From: JBFHDX01 sp041584475
Lineage (GTDB): Bacteria; Pseudomonadota; Alphaproteobacteria; UBA8366; JADFVY01
Direction of reading: 5' to 3'
Length of the DNA stretch: 32,774 nt
Assembly: GCA_041584475.1 (NCBI GenBank)
Contig: JBFHDX010000032.1
Span: 1-32,774, forward strand
The notes below the pieces were generated by a model. The model was not told where the DNA came from. It ran no database searches and saw only the letters and a program-made list of their open reading frames with translations. Position 1 is the stretch's first letter. Each line of letters opens with the position of its first letter. Below, in pieces: positions 1-7,098 of the stretch. The translations under genes and the position numbers were made by a program.

Positions 1-156
1 GTAGTCGATGAAACCGTCGATCCCGCGCCGTTCGGGCCCCAGCGAGCCACGAAACGCGATTTCGGGATGCAGGATCTCGCGGGCGACCGCCTCGTCGGCC
101 CGGTTCCAGGCCTCGTCGTAGAAGCGACGGACCAGGGCCGCCGGATCGCCGGTCAT
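1..156 (-). CDS. SnoaL-like / ester cyclase family protein (partial, N-terminal 52 residues)
   Basis: Only the first 52 codons are present; the gene runs off the left edge. The start is the ATG at 156. The visible protein has a helix with the pattern VRRFYDEAWNRAD, then ILHPEIAFRGS and a GIDGFIDY segment. This is the usual opening of the SnoaL-like NTF2-fold family (alpha helix, then a strand beginning the cone-shaped barrel). Members include polyketide cyclases and many uncharacterised small proteins, so no substrate can be inferred. It is divergent from the secreted protein that starts at 269. The family call rests on the N-terminus alone. Confidence 0.6.
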   Translation of the reverse strand, partial: MTGDPAALVRRFYDEAWNRADEAVAREILHPEIAFRGSLGPERRGIDGFIDY

Positions 157-268
157 GAGGTCACCTCTCGCTGCGGGCGCAGGGCCCTTGCCGCTGCCCA
201 TTCCGCACGCCATGATGCCGCGACATTCAACGGCCGCTCAAGGCCATCGAACGGCAGGAAGTGTAAGA

Positions 269-1765
269 ATGAGCAAGAATTGCGTTGCAGCCCACACGTC
301 CGGCGAGGTCCGGAGAGGGAAGGTTTCACGGCGCCTGATCGTGGCGGCATCGGCGCTGCTGCTGGCGTCGGCGCCACCCGGCGCGAGCGCCGACGGCCCG
401 GAGAAGATCCCGAGCGATCCGTCGCTGCTCGGCCACACGAAGGAAGGCGGGGAAGTCAAGCGGTTGCGGCAGACCGGCAAGGGCATGCCCTCCATTCTCG
501 GCCCGTTCCCGGACACGCTGAACCTCGAATTCCTCGGCCAGGTGACGAACGCCGAACTCGGCGCGACGCGCCTCGTCTTCACCGGCGCCACCTTCCTCTC
601 CGACATCTGGGGCTGGACGTCGCCCGCCGGCGAGGAATACGCCATTGTCGGCCACAATTCCGGCGTCGCATTCGTGCGCGTCACCGACCCGCGCAACCCG
701 CTGTTCCTAGGCTACATACCCACCGTCGACCGCAACACGCTGCGCAATTTCTGGTGGGACATGAAGACCTACAACGACCACGTCTATTTCACCAGCGAGG
801 TGCGCGGCAACGGCGTCGGCATCTTCGAGCTGACCAGGCTCGACCGCATGCAAGGGCCGCCGCCCGGCGGCACGCTGTCGGTCGACGCGCGCTATCTCGG
901 AAACGGGCTGCTCGCCGCCCACAACATCTCGATCAACGAGGAGACCGGCTTCGCCTACCTCAGCGGCGTCACGAAGGACGCGACCGTCGACCCGGCCTTC
1001 GTCGAGGAGGGCATGGTGATCCTCGACCTCTCACGCGACCCGCTCGCTCCCGTCGAGGTCGGGCAGCTGCTCGGGCGCGACACGCACGATACGCAGGTCG
1101 TCGTCTATCGCGGGCCGGACAGGCGCTATCGGGGGCGCGAGATCGCCTTCGTCTTCAACGGGATCGATCTGACGGTCGGCATCTACGACGTCACCGACAA
1201 GGGTGTCGTCGATGTCAGGTCCGACGACTCGATCACCATCTCGGAGAGGAGCTATCTCGGCGCATCGTTCACGCACCAGGGCTGGCTGACCGAGGACCAC
1301 GCCTTCCTCGTCGTCGGCGACGAGGAAGACGAGCTGTTCGGGGTCAAGGACCCGCGCAATCCGAATCTGCCGGACACGGCGCGCACTTACGTCTGGAACG
1401 TCCAGGACCTTGAGAACCCGGGCGTCGTCAGCACGTTCGACTCGCCGGCGGCGTCGATCGACCACAATATGTTCGTTCGCACGGACGCTTCGGGCCGGGA
1501 GTTCGTCTACCACGCGAACTACACCGCCGGCGTCCGCGTCACCGAGCTGACCCGCGGTCCGGGCAGCGGCCCGCGGCAGACCGCGACGCTCGCCGAGGTC
1601 GCGCACATGGACACCGAACCGCGGCTGCCGAACAACCACCTCAACTTCAACGTCAACATCTTCGAGGGACCGTGGGGCGTCTATCCGTTCTTCCCCAACA
1701 GCGACACGATCATCGCCAGCGACGGCCTCAACGGCCTCGTGCTGATGCGGCTCGATCTGCCCTAG
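269..1765 (+). CDS. Secreted choice-of-anchor B family (LVIVD-like beta-propeller) protein
   Basis: 498 residues. I chose the ATG at 269 because an AGGA lies 8 bases upstream and the reading leads directly into a signal peptide. That peptide has Lys/Arg at 15-22, a hydrophobic stretch at 23-35, and likely cleavage after ASA41. The mature part carries hallmarks of choice-of-anchor B proteins: WGWTSPAGEEYAIVG, VRVTDPRNPLFLGYIPT, WWDMKTYNDHVYF, HNISINEETGFAYLSG, HDTQVVVYRGPD, THQGWLTEDHAFLVVGDE and SIDHNMFV. These repeats predict a beta-propeller exported across the inner membrane. Family members usually add one of several C-terminal anchors or sorting domains; here the protein ends soon after the propeller, so it is probably soluble. 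Enzymatic function is unknown. A terminator follows at 1789. An upstream in-frame ATG at 155 is less likely because it lacks a clear ribosome site. Confidence 0.8.
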   Translation: MSKNCVAAHTSGEVRRGKVSRRLIVAASALLLASAPPGASADGPEKIPSDPSLLGHTKEGGEVKRLRQTGKGMPSILGPFPDTLNLEFLGQVTNAELGATRLVFTGATFLSDIWGWTSPAGEEYAIVGHNSGVAFVRVTDPRNPLFLGYIPTVDRNTLRNFWWDMKTYNDHVYFTSEVRGNGVGIFELTRLDRMQGPPPGGTLSVDARYLGNGLLAAHNISINEETGFAYLSGVTKDATVDPAFVEEGMVILDLSRDPLAPVEVGQLLGRDTHDTQVVVYRGPDRRYRGREIAFVFNGIDLTVGIYDVTDKGVVDVRSDDSITISERSYLGASFTHQGWLTEDHAFLVVGDEEDELFGVKDPRNPNLPDTARTYVWNVQDLENPGVVSTFDSPAASIDHNMFVRTDASGREFVYHANYTAGVRVTELTRGPGSGPRQTATLAEVAHMDTEPRLPNNHLNFNVNIFEGPWGVYPFFPNSDTIIASDGLNGLVLMRLDLP

Positions 1766-1788
1766 GCGGCAGACTCTTTACGGAACGG

Positions 1789-1818
1789 CCGGTCCCCGGT
1801 TTCGGGGGCCGGTCTTTT
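1789..1818 (+). terminator. Rho-independent terminator of the choice-of-anchor B gene
   Basis: A 10-bp stem (1789-1798 with 1803-1812, one G-U pair) closes a GTTT loop and is followed by TCTTTT. It lies 23 bases after the stop codon of the gene ending at 1765 and separates it from the converging lipoprotein gene. Confidence 0.8.
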
Positions 1819-1897
1819 CGATGCATCCGCCACGTCGGCTTTCGGCGCGGGCCGCGGCGCGGCGGAGCGCCTGTGAACGGGTAATCGCCGGCCGGCG

Positions 1898-2329
1898 TCA
1901 GCACCCCGCCGGCGGCTCCTCGAAGCCGGTCACCGTCCAGCCCGCGGGACCTTCGAGCTGGTTGTTCGCACGCTCGGCGTAGATCACGTAGTTGCACGTC
2001 GTGCTGTACGTCTCCGGCGGCTCGATCGTCGTCGTGTAGGTCCAGATATCCGCGTGCCGCGGCCTGGCCGGGTCGCGCGACGCCGGGTGGCGCATGACGG
2101 TGGTCCGCGCGTAGCCCGGCGTCGTGAAGGTGTTGATGCGCGACCACAGGAAGGCGCGTCGGCCGTCGCCGACGTCGAAGGCGCCCGAGGGCATGCCGAA
2201 TTCGACGACGACGTCGCTGACCGGCCGGCCGATATAGCCCTGCAGGATCTCGGTCGTGCTCGTGCAAGCCGCCAGCAGCAGCAACCCCGACCAAGCTGCG
2301 AAATTCTTCAGCGCCGCCCGCTGCCGCAT
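1898..2329 (-). CDS. Small outer-membrane-type lipoprotein, unknown function
   Basis: 143 residues, ATG at 2329. The N-terminus has a short basic region, a hydrophobic stretch and the lipobox LLAAC (Cys at about 22), so it should be lipidated; no Asp follows the Cys, which favours the outer membrane. The mature region contains LQGYIGRPVSDVVVEFGMPSGAFDVGDGRRAFLW, a pattern like the start of SmpA/BamE-type small lipoproteins (a G-P-rich turn followed by a Trp strand). Similarity is too short to call BamE. The C-terminal half, with TTCNYVIYAER and a final Cys, resembles uncharacterised alphaproteobacterial lipoproteins. It converges on the secreted protein to its left and lies downstream of the LysR gene on the same strand after a 114-base gap in which I see no clear signal. 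Confidence 0.75.
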   Translation of the reverse strand: MRQRAALKNFAAWSGLLLLAACTSTTEILQGYIGRPVSDVVVEFGMPSGAFDVGDGRRAFLWSRINTFTTPGYARTTVMRHPASRDPARPRHADIWTYTTTIEPPETYSTTCNYVIYAERANNQLEGPAGWTVTGFEEPPAGC

Positions 2330-2443
2330 GATCCGAGCACCCTTGAACGTGCAGGTTCGCCGCCGCCCGCAGGATGCGAAAGCGTTGGCGATTCGGCATC
2401 TTGGCAGGCCCTCGCACGCCGGGCAAGCGCCCGCGACGGCACC

Positions 2444-3355
2444 TCACGAGCCGTTGACGGGGGCCACATGCGGGCGCCTGCCCTCGAGCAGCGGCCGCTC
2501 GCCGCGCAGCGCATCGGCGAGGAAGTTGATTAGCGCACGCACCCGGGCGACGCGTCGCATATCCTCGTGCGTCAGCAGCCACAGTTCGCTGACGAGTTCG
2601 GGCACCGGTGGGCCGAGGCGCCGCAGACCGGGCTCGGCGTCGCCCATGAAGCAGGGCAGGACCGCCAGCCCGATCCCGGCCTTTGCCGCCTCCAGCGCGC
2701 CGACCAGCGTGTTGACCCGGTAGACGGGCCGCCGCGCGGCGCCCCGCTCGGCGAGCCACTGTCGTGCCGGCAGCTGCGCGAGACTCTCGTCCGGGACCAC
2801 CCACTCGCGATCGGCGGGATGCGGCGGCGCGCCGTCCGCCGGCTCGCCGTCCCGTCCATAGACCGCGCTGGCGATCGCCGAGATGCGCCGCCCGACGAGC
2901 GTGCCGCCCGGACTTAGGGTCGGCCGGATGGCGATGTCGGCGTCGTGCCGTGTGAGGTCGAGGAAACGGTTCGAGACGACGACGTGCAGGTCGATCTCGG
3001 GGCAGCTGCGCCGGAACGATGCGAGGTGCGGCGTCAGCAGCCGGAACAGCAGGGTGTCGGTCGTCGTCAGTCGGACCGTGCCGCTGGGCCGCGTGTCGCG
3101 CCCGGCGATGCGCCGCTCCAGCTCGGCGACTTCCTGCTCGATCGGCTCGGCCACGGCGAGCAGCTCCTCGCCCGCCGCGGTGGCGACGTAGCCCGACGGC
3201 CGCCGCTCGAACAGCCGCACGCCGATGTTCCTCTCGGCGGCGTTGAGTCGGCGGAACACGGTAGCCGGATGCACGCCCAGCCGTGCCGCGGCACGCCCAG
3301 CGCTGCCGGCCCGGGCGATCTGCAGGAGGACGCGGAGATCGTCCCAGCTGAGCAC
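2444..3355 (-). CDS. LysR-family transcriptional regulator
   Basis: 303 residues, close to the family norm. The start is a GTG at 3355, preceded by GAGG 9 bases upstream; an ATG further upstream is in another frame. Residues 1-62 form the winged helix-turn-helix (WDDLRVLLQIARAGSAGRAAARLGVHPATVFRRL, then LFERRPSGYVATAAGEELL). A linker helix follows to about 90. The rest matches the periplasmic-binding-like effector domain (VRLTTTDTLL, ADIAIRPT, AAKAGIGLAVLPCFMGD). The subtype resembles regulators in which the HTH recognises the promoter of a divergent gene. Here the divergent neighbour is a rhodanese, across a 155-base gap holding a perfect palindrome. Effector and targets are unknown. Confidence 0.92.
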   Translation of the reverse strand: MLSWDDLRVLLQIARAGSAGRAAARLGVHPATVFRRLNAAERNIGVRLFERRPSGYVATAAGEELLAVAEPIEQEVAELERRIAGRDTRPSGTVRLTTTDTLLFRLLTPHLASFRRSCPEIDLHVVVSNRFLDLTRHDADIAIRPTLSPGGTLVGRRISAIASAVYGRDGEPADGAPPHPADREWVVPDESLAQLPARQWLAERGAARRPVYRVNTLVGALEAAKAGIGLAVLPCFMGDAEPGLRRLGPPVPELVSELWLLTHEDMRRVARVRALINFLADALRGERPLLEGRRPHVAPVNGS

Positions 3356-3376
3356 GCGGCGTATCCTCGCATTTTT

Positions 3377-3391
3377 GCGAATTTGATTCGC
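3377..3391. promoter_or_regulatory. Perfect palindrome, candidate LysR operator
   Basis: GCGAAT-TTG-ATTCGC is a perfect 6-3-6 inverted repeat. It lies about 20 bases upstream of the LysR start codon and overlaps the candidate -35 box of the rhodanese promoter, the usual site for a LysR protein to repress itself and control a divergent gene. It is not an exact T-N11-A box, so the assignment is inference. Confidence 0.45.
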
Positions 3392-3411
3392 TATTCTGTC
3401 ACTTCAATAAG
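3383..3411 (+). promoter_or_regulatory. Candidate promoter of the rhodanese gene
   Basis: TTGATT at 3383-3388 and AATAAG at 3406-3411 are separated by 17 bases and resemble sigma-70 -35 and -10 boxes (4 of 6 each). The -35 box sits in the palindrome at 3377-3391. Confidence 0.35.
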
Positions 3412-3510
3412 CACGTTTGCAAACCAATTCGGTGGGTGACGGGCCGGCGCGGTGCGCGTCCGGCCCCGGGAAACCGGGCAATAACGCCCAATGAACGAGG
3501 AGAATCTGCA

Positions 3511-3858
3511 ATGGTCGAGCGAATCTGGCGCGACGAGCTGAAGTCGAAGCTGAAGAAGGTTACCGTCGTCGAGGCGTTGCCGCCGCGCTACTTCGAGGAC
3601 GCCCACCTGCCGGGCGCCATCAACATCCCGCACGAGCAGGTCGAGACGCTGGCGCCGACGCTGCTCCCCGACAAGGACGCCGAGATCGTCGTCTACTGCG
3701 CCAACACGGCATGCCAGAGTTCGACGCTGGCGGCGCGCCGGCTGGAGCGTCTCGGCTACACCCGGGTGCGCGAATACGAGGAAGGCAAGGAGGACTGGAT
3801 CGGGGCCGGTCTGCCGACCGAGAGCGGCCCGGCGCCGGCCGTCGCCGCGACGGTCTAG
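3511..3858 (+). CDS. Single-domain rhodanese-like protein
   Basis: 115 residues. The ATG at 3511 follows a GAGGAG at about 3497. The fold shows YFEDAHLPGAINIPHEQV (the conserved D/E-x-HxPGA-x-N-IP element, residues 28-43) and an active-site loop VYCANTACQSS, with the presumed sulfur-carrying cysteine at 63 and a second cysteine at 68. The C-terminal part has YTRVREYEEGKEDWIGAGLP, the usual closing element of single-domain rhodaneses of this type. The loop C-A-N-T-A-C differs from the textbook thiosulfate:cyanide loop, so the physiological donor and acceptor cannot be named. No signal peptide is seen, so it should be cytoplasmic. The divergent LysR gene is its likely regulator. A strong hairpin follows its stop codon. 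Confidence 0.88.
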   Translation: MVERIWRDELKSKLKKVTVVEALPPRYFEDAHLPGAINIPHEQVETLAPTLLPDKDAEIVVYCANTACQSSTLAARRLERLGYTRVREYEEGKEDWIGAGLPTESGPAPAVAATV

Positions 3859-3879
3859 GAGCGCCCGCCGGCCGCCCAC

Positions 3880-3912
3880 CGGGACCGTCCGCGCCGCGCG
3901 CGGACGGTCCCG
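3880..3912. terminator. 15-bp perfect hairpin between convergent genes
   Basis: Positions 3880-3894 pair perfectly with 3898-3912 around a CGC loop. It starts 22 bases after the rhodanese stop and lies between two converging genes. There is no T-tract on either side, so it is either a U-less bidirectional terminator or an mRNA 3' end protector. Confidence 0.5.
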
Positions 3913-3948
3913 CCCCCGCCGCGACGAAATACCGGGCGGACGAGTGCC

Positions 3949-4209
3949 TTAGCGCAAGCTGCTGAGATTCGCGATCAGCGCCACCTGCGCCTGCTCGATG
4001 CCCTCGGCGATCTTGTGCGCCAGGTCCGCTTCCGGCCCGCAGCAGCGCACCGCCGCGTTGACGCAACGCTGCGAGGTGCGCGCGACGACGTCGACGATCG
4101 CCTCCTCGATGATGCGGTTGATTGTCGCGCGAACCTCTTCGCCGACCTCCGTATCGAGCGATCGACAGACCGCATCGGTCGTTCGTTTCGAGATCTCGCC
4201 GAATTCCAT
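3949..4209 (-). CDS. Small helical protein with four cysteines, unknown
   Basis: 86 residues. I chose the ATG at 4209 because GGAGGG lies just upstream; longer readings are possible but lack such a site. The sequence is almost all predicted helix (EISKRTTDAVCRSLDTEVGEEVRATINRIIEEAIVDVVART) and then contains C49, C56 and C57 (with C15 earlier), ending in a second helix. There is no signal peptide or membrane segment. The cysteine cluster could bind a metal or form disulfides, but the spacing C-x6-C-C matches no motif I can name. I do not recognise the family. It is divergent from rpsF, with a 334-base gap between the two starts. Confidence 0.6.
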   Translation of the reverse strand: MEFGEISKRTTDAVCRSLDTEVGEEVRATINRIIEEAIVDVVARTSQRCVNAAVRCCGPEADLAHKIAEGIEQAQVALIANLSSLR

Positions 4210-4391
4210 CCTGCCCTCCAGACCCCGCCGCTGCGCCGGGGCCGGACCGCCGGTCCTCGCCGCACTGCTATTCGATCTATGTCGTCGAGTCCCGCGCGCC
4301 ACCCCGAACGCCCGGAATCATTGGCGTCACCGGCGCCGCATCTGTTCAGTGTCCGGTCGTCGACCGGCGGCCCCGAATGCCGATTTTCCGC

Positions 4392-4419
4392 TTCACCGCT
4401 GGCGCGGAATGTGTATAGT
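4392..4419 (+). promoter_or_regulatory. Sigma-70-type promoter of the rpsF operon
   Basis: TTCACC (4392-4397) and TATAGT (4414-4419) are separated by 16 bases and match the -35 and -10 consensus at 4 or 5 of 6 positions each. Transcription would begin near 4426, about 118 bases before rpsF. Confidence 0.6.
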
Positions 4420-4494
4420 GCGCCGCTTCGACAACTCCTTGCCGGTCGACGCAGCGTACGGCCGGCTAGATCCGGGTCGGTCGGTCCGCGAGCG

Positions 4495-4520
4495 GTTCGC
4501 GGCGACGCCGGGTCGCGAAC
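4495..4520 (+). promoter_or_regulatory. Hairpin in the rpsF leader, candidate S6:S18 autoregulatory element
   Basis: GTTCGCG (4495-4501) pairs perfectly with CGCGAAC (4514-4520), leaving a 12-base loop that contains CCG. The hairpin ends just before the ribosome site AGAGGGAG. In many bacteria the S6:S18 complex represses its own mRNA by binding a leader element with an essential CCG. The position and the CCG agree, but the full consensus fold could not be verified. Confidence 0.35.
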
Positions 4521-4543
4521 AGCCAGAGGGAGTCGCACCGACG

Positions 4544-4960
4544 ATGCCTTATTACGAGAATGTCTTCATTGCCCGGCAGGACGTCTCCGCCGCGCAGGTG
4601 GACGGTCTGGCGGACGGTTTCGCCGAGATCGTCACCGGTGGCGGCGGCAAGGTCCACCGCCGCGAGTATTGGGGACTCAAGACGCTCTCCTACCGCATCA
4701 AGAAGAACCGCAAGGGCCACTACGTCCTGTTCAACATCGAGGCCGCGCCGGACGTGCTGCACGAGATGGAGCGCCAGATGCGCCTCAACGAGGACGTGCT
4801 GCGCCACCTGACGATCCGCACCGACGACCTGCCCGAAGGTCCGTCGGCCGTCATGCAGGGCCGCGGCGAGCGCGAGCGCGCCCACCGCGACGGCGACGAC
4901 CGATCCGGCCGCTCGGAGCGGCCGTCCCGCGGCAAGAAAGACGACGGAGGCAGGAAATGA
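4544..4960 (+). CDS. rpsF: 30S ribosomal protein bS6
   Basis: 138 residues, ATG at 4544 with AGAGGGAG about 12 bases upstream. The ferredoxin-like S6 domain fills residues 1 to about 95 (MPYYENVFIARQDVS, then WGLKTLSYRIKKNRKGHYVLFNIEA, and HEMERQMRLNEDVLRHLTIR). The rest is a charged tail rich in Arg, Asp, Gly and Lys, typical in kind for alphaproteobacterial S6. bS6 binds the central domain of 16S rRNA together with bS18, whose gene follows with a 4-base ATGA overlap, so the two are probably translationally coupled. It is the first gene of a long plus-strand run. Confidence 0.97.
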   Translation: MPYYENVFIARQDVSAAQVDGLADGFAEIVTGGGGKVHRREYWGLKTLSYRIKKNRKGHYVLFNIEAAPDVLHEMERQMRLNEDVLRHLTIRTDDLPEGPSAVMQGRGERERAHRDGDDRSGRSERPSRGKKDDGGRK

Positions 4961-5217
4961 GCGCCGATGCCGCCCCCCGCCCTGCACCCGGCGGACGTCG
5001 ACCGTTCTTCCGCCGCCGCAAGTCGTGCCCGTTCGCCGGCCCGAACGCGCCGGTGATCGACTACAAGGACACCAAGCTGCTGCAGCGCTTCGTCTCCGAA
5101 CGCGGCAAGATCGTGCCCAGCCGCATCACCGCGGTGTCGAGCAAGAAACAGCGCGAGCTGTCCCGCGCCATCAAGCGTGCGCGGTTCCTGGCGCTCCTGC
5201 CCTACATCGTCAAGTAG
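4957..5217 (+). CDS. rpsR: 30S ribosomal protein bS18
   Basis: 86 residues. The ATG at 4957 overlaps the rpsF stop by four bases. A basic Pro/Arg N-terminal extension precedes the core. The core has RRRKSCPFAG, then VIDYKDTKLLQRFVSERGKIVPSRIT and SKKQRELSRAIKRARFLALLPYI, all typical of S18. It forms a heterodimer with bS6 on the small-subunit platform. The single Cys in SCPF is common in the family. A 54-base gap with no obvious terminator leads to the DUF2232 gene, consistent with one transcript. Confidence 0.97.
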   Translation: MSADAAPRPAPGGRRPFFRRRKSCPFAGPNAPVIDYKDTKLLQRFVSERGKIVPSRITAVSSKKQRELSRAIKRARFLALLPYIVK

Positions 5218-5271
5218 GGGCCGGCACCGGCAGCACACGGGGCCCGCGGCGGTGCCGCGGGAGACATTGAA

Positions 5272-6201
5272 ATGTTTCGGTACTGGCTCCTGGTGGCGGT
5301 GGCGGCCGGCCTGTTCAGCGCGGCGGTCTACCTGGCGAGCCTGAGCGGCACGCTGGCCGGCATGATACTCGCCTATCTGGCGCCGGCATTCCTGTACGCT
5401 GCCGGGCTCGGGCTCGGTGCGCTCGCCGGCGGCGTGGCCGGGCTCGGCGGGACGCTGGCGGCGGCGCTCACCGGAGGCGTCGCCACCGGTCTCGGCTACT
5501 TCCTCGTGTGCGCCGTCCCGGCGGCGTTGCTCGTCCGCCAGGCGATGCTGTCGCGCCGGATGGCCGACGGCACGGTCGAATGGTATCCGCCCGGCCTGCT
5601 CGCGGCGTGGCTGACCGGCATCGGCATGGCCGGCCTCGTCGTCATGTCGCTGCTGCTGCTGCGCGAGGGGGCGGGCATGGAGGCCGCCGTCCACGGCTTC
5701 ACGCTGAAGGTCGGCGACATGCTCGATGCCGCGGATCCCGAGCTGTTCGCGCGCATGGTGACGCCACTGCTGCCCGGCACCATGATCGCGGTCTGGCTGC
5801 TCATGCTCACGGTGAACGCGGCGCTGGCGCAGGCGGTTCTCGTCGGCACGGGGCGCAATCTCCGGCCGTCGCCCGATATCGCCGCCCTCGAGCTGCCGGC
5901 GTGGCCGGCGCCGGTCGGCGCTGCGGCGGCGCTGGCCGGCGTGTTGCTCTCCGGCGACCTGGGTTATTTCCTGCGCAATTTCGCGGTCGTGATGGCGGTC
6001 CCGTTCTTCCTGCAGGGGCTCGGGGTGATCCATGTGCTCAGCCGCCGGACGGCGGGTGGCCGGCCGATGCTGGCGATCTTCTATGCCCTGCTCGTCGTGC
6101 TCGGCTGGATCGCCATGCTGATTACCGTGCTCGGCCTGGTCGAACAGCTGCTGGGCCTGCGCCGCCGGCTCTCCGGCGCGCCGAACGACGGCGAAGGGTA
6201 G
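5272..6201 (+). CDS. DUF2232 multi-pass membrane protein
   Basis: 309 residues, ATG at 5272 after GGGAG. The protein is mostly hydrophobic. About eight membrane segments can be traced: 4-26, 30-50, 52-85, 108-130, 165-190, 208-228, 238-258 and 265-295. A short basic cytoplasmic tail (LRRRLSGAPNDG) ends it. Its place between rpsR and rplI is where alphaproteobacteria commonly carry a DUF2232 protein, and the length and pattern agree. No biochemical role is established for the family; the DUF2232 fold has been compared with ECF-transporter S components, so transport is possible but unproven. Confidence 0.82.
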   Translation: MFRYWLLVAVAAGLFSAAVYLASLSGTLAGMILAYLAPAFLYAAGLGLGALAGGVAGLGGTLAAALTGGVATGLGYFLVCAVPAALLVRQAMLSRRMADGTVEWYPPGLLAAWLTGIGMAGLVVMSLLLLREGAGMEAAVHGFTLKVGDMLDAADPELFARMVTPLLPGTMIAVWLLMLTVNAALAQAVLVGTGRNLRPSPDIAALELPAWPAPVGAAAALAGVLLSGDLGYFLRNFAVVMAVPFFLQGLGVIHVLSRRTAGGRPMLAIFYALLVVLGWIAMLITVLGLVEQLLGLRRRLSGAPNDGEG

Positions 6202-6277
6202 CGTTGCCTCGAGCCTGATTTGCCGCTAAACGAATGACCAATCGGCTCCGCCCGCCGGAGCAAAGGAGGATGGAACA

Positions 6278-7006
6278 ATGCAAGTGATTCTGCTCGAGCG
6301 GGTCGAGAAGCTCGGCCAGATGGGCGATGTGGTGAAGGTCAAGTCCGGCTTCGCCCGGAACTTCCTGCTGCCGCGCAAGAAGGCGCTGCGGGCGACGAAA
6401 CAGAACCTCGAACTGTTCGAGACCCAGCGCAAGCAGCTCGAGGCCGACAATCTCGAGCGCCGGCAGGAGGCCGAAAAGGTGGCCGTGCAGGTCGAGGGCC
6501 GCAGGGTGGTGATCATCCGCAGCGCCGGCGAGAGCGGTCAGCTCTACGGCTCGGTGACGGCGCGCGATATCGCCGGCGCCCTGACCGAGGACGGCGTCAC
6601 CGTCGGGCGCAACCAGGTGGTCATGGACCGGCCGATCAAGACGCTCGGCCTGCATGACATGCGCGTCAGCCTGCATCCGGAGGTCGCGGTCACGGTCAGC
6701 GTGAACGTGGCCCGTTCCGCGGAGGAGGCGAAGCGGCAGGCGGAGACCGGCCGCGCCATGACGCGCGCCGACGAGGAGGCGGCCGAGGCCGAAGCCGAGG
6801 CGGCGGCGGCGGCGGCCAAGGCCGCCGCGGCGATGCTCGAGAGCGCGCCGGTCGAGGATCTGGTCGAGTCGGCGACGCACGCGCTCGACGACGTCGAAGA
6901 GGAAAAGCAGGCCGAGCCCGCCGCCGAGTCGGCCGCGCCGGAGGCCGAAGAGGCCGCTGCGGAGGCGCCCGCCGAACCCGGGGACGACGCGCAGGAGAAG
7001 GCGTAA
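6278..7006 (+). CDS. rplI: 50S ribosomal protein bL9 with long acidic C-terminal tail
   Basis: 242 residues, ATG at 6278 preceded by AAGGAGG. The N-terminal RNA-binding domain is complete (MQVILLERVEKLGQMGDVVKVKSG and FARNFLLPRKKALRAT, residues 1-41), followed by the central helix and the C-terminal domain (GQLYGSVTARDIAGAL, TLGLHDMRVSLHPEVAVTVSVNVARS), which ends near 150. About 85 further residues are almost entirely Ala, Glu and Asp. Typical bL9 is about 150 residues, and alphaproteobacterial forms are often extended, but this tail is long. bL9 binds 23S rRNA near the L1 stalk and helps maintain reading frame. The tail is probably disordered. Confidence 0.96.
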   Translation: MQVILLERVEKLGQMGDVVKVKSGFARNFLLPRKKALRATKQNLELFETQRKQLEADNLERRQEAEKVAVQVEGRRVVIIRSAGESGQLYGSVTARDIAGALTEDGVTVGRNQVVMDRPIKTLGLHDMRVSLHPEVAVTVSVNVARSAEEAKRQAETGRAMTRADEEAAEAEAEAAAAAAKAAAAMLESAPVEDLVESATHALDDVEEEKQAEPAAESAAPEAEEAAAEAPAEPGDDAQEKA

Positions 7007-7098
7007 TCGCATGATTCAAGCGGCCCTGCCGACTTATCCCCGTTATCCTCTCGATTGAACGGTTACGCCCGCCGCGGGGCGGGTGTAGTCTCTCGCGC

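Larger units (their letters stand above)
4210..4543. other. 334-base intergenic region upstream of rpsF
   Basis: This gap holds the divergent starts of the 86-residue gene and rpsF. It contains a good sigma-70-type promoter for rpsF (4392-4419), leaving a leader of about 120 bases with at least one stable hairpin (4495-4520). No convincing open frame of its own is seen here. The part from 4210 to about 4380 shows nothing I can assign apart from short GC-rich inverted repeats. Confidence 0.6.
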
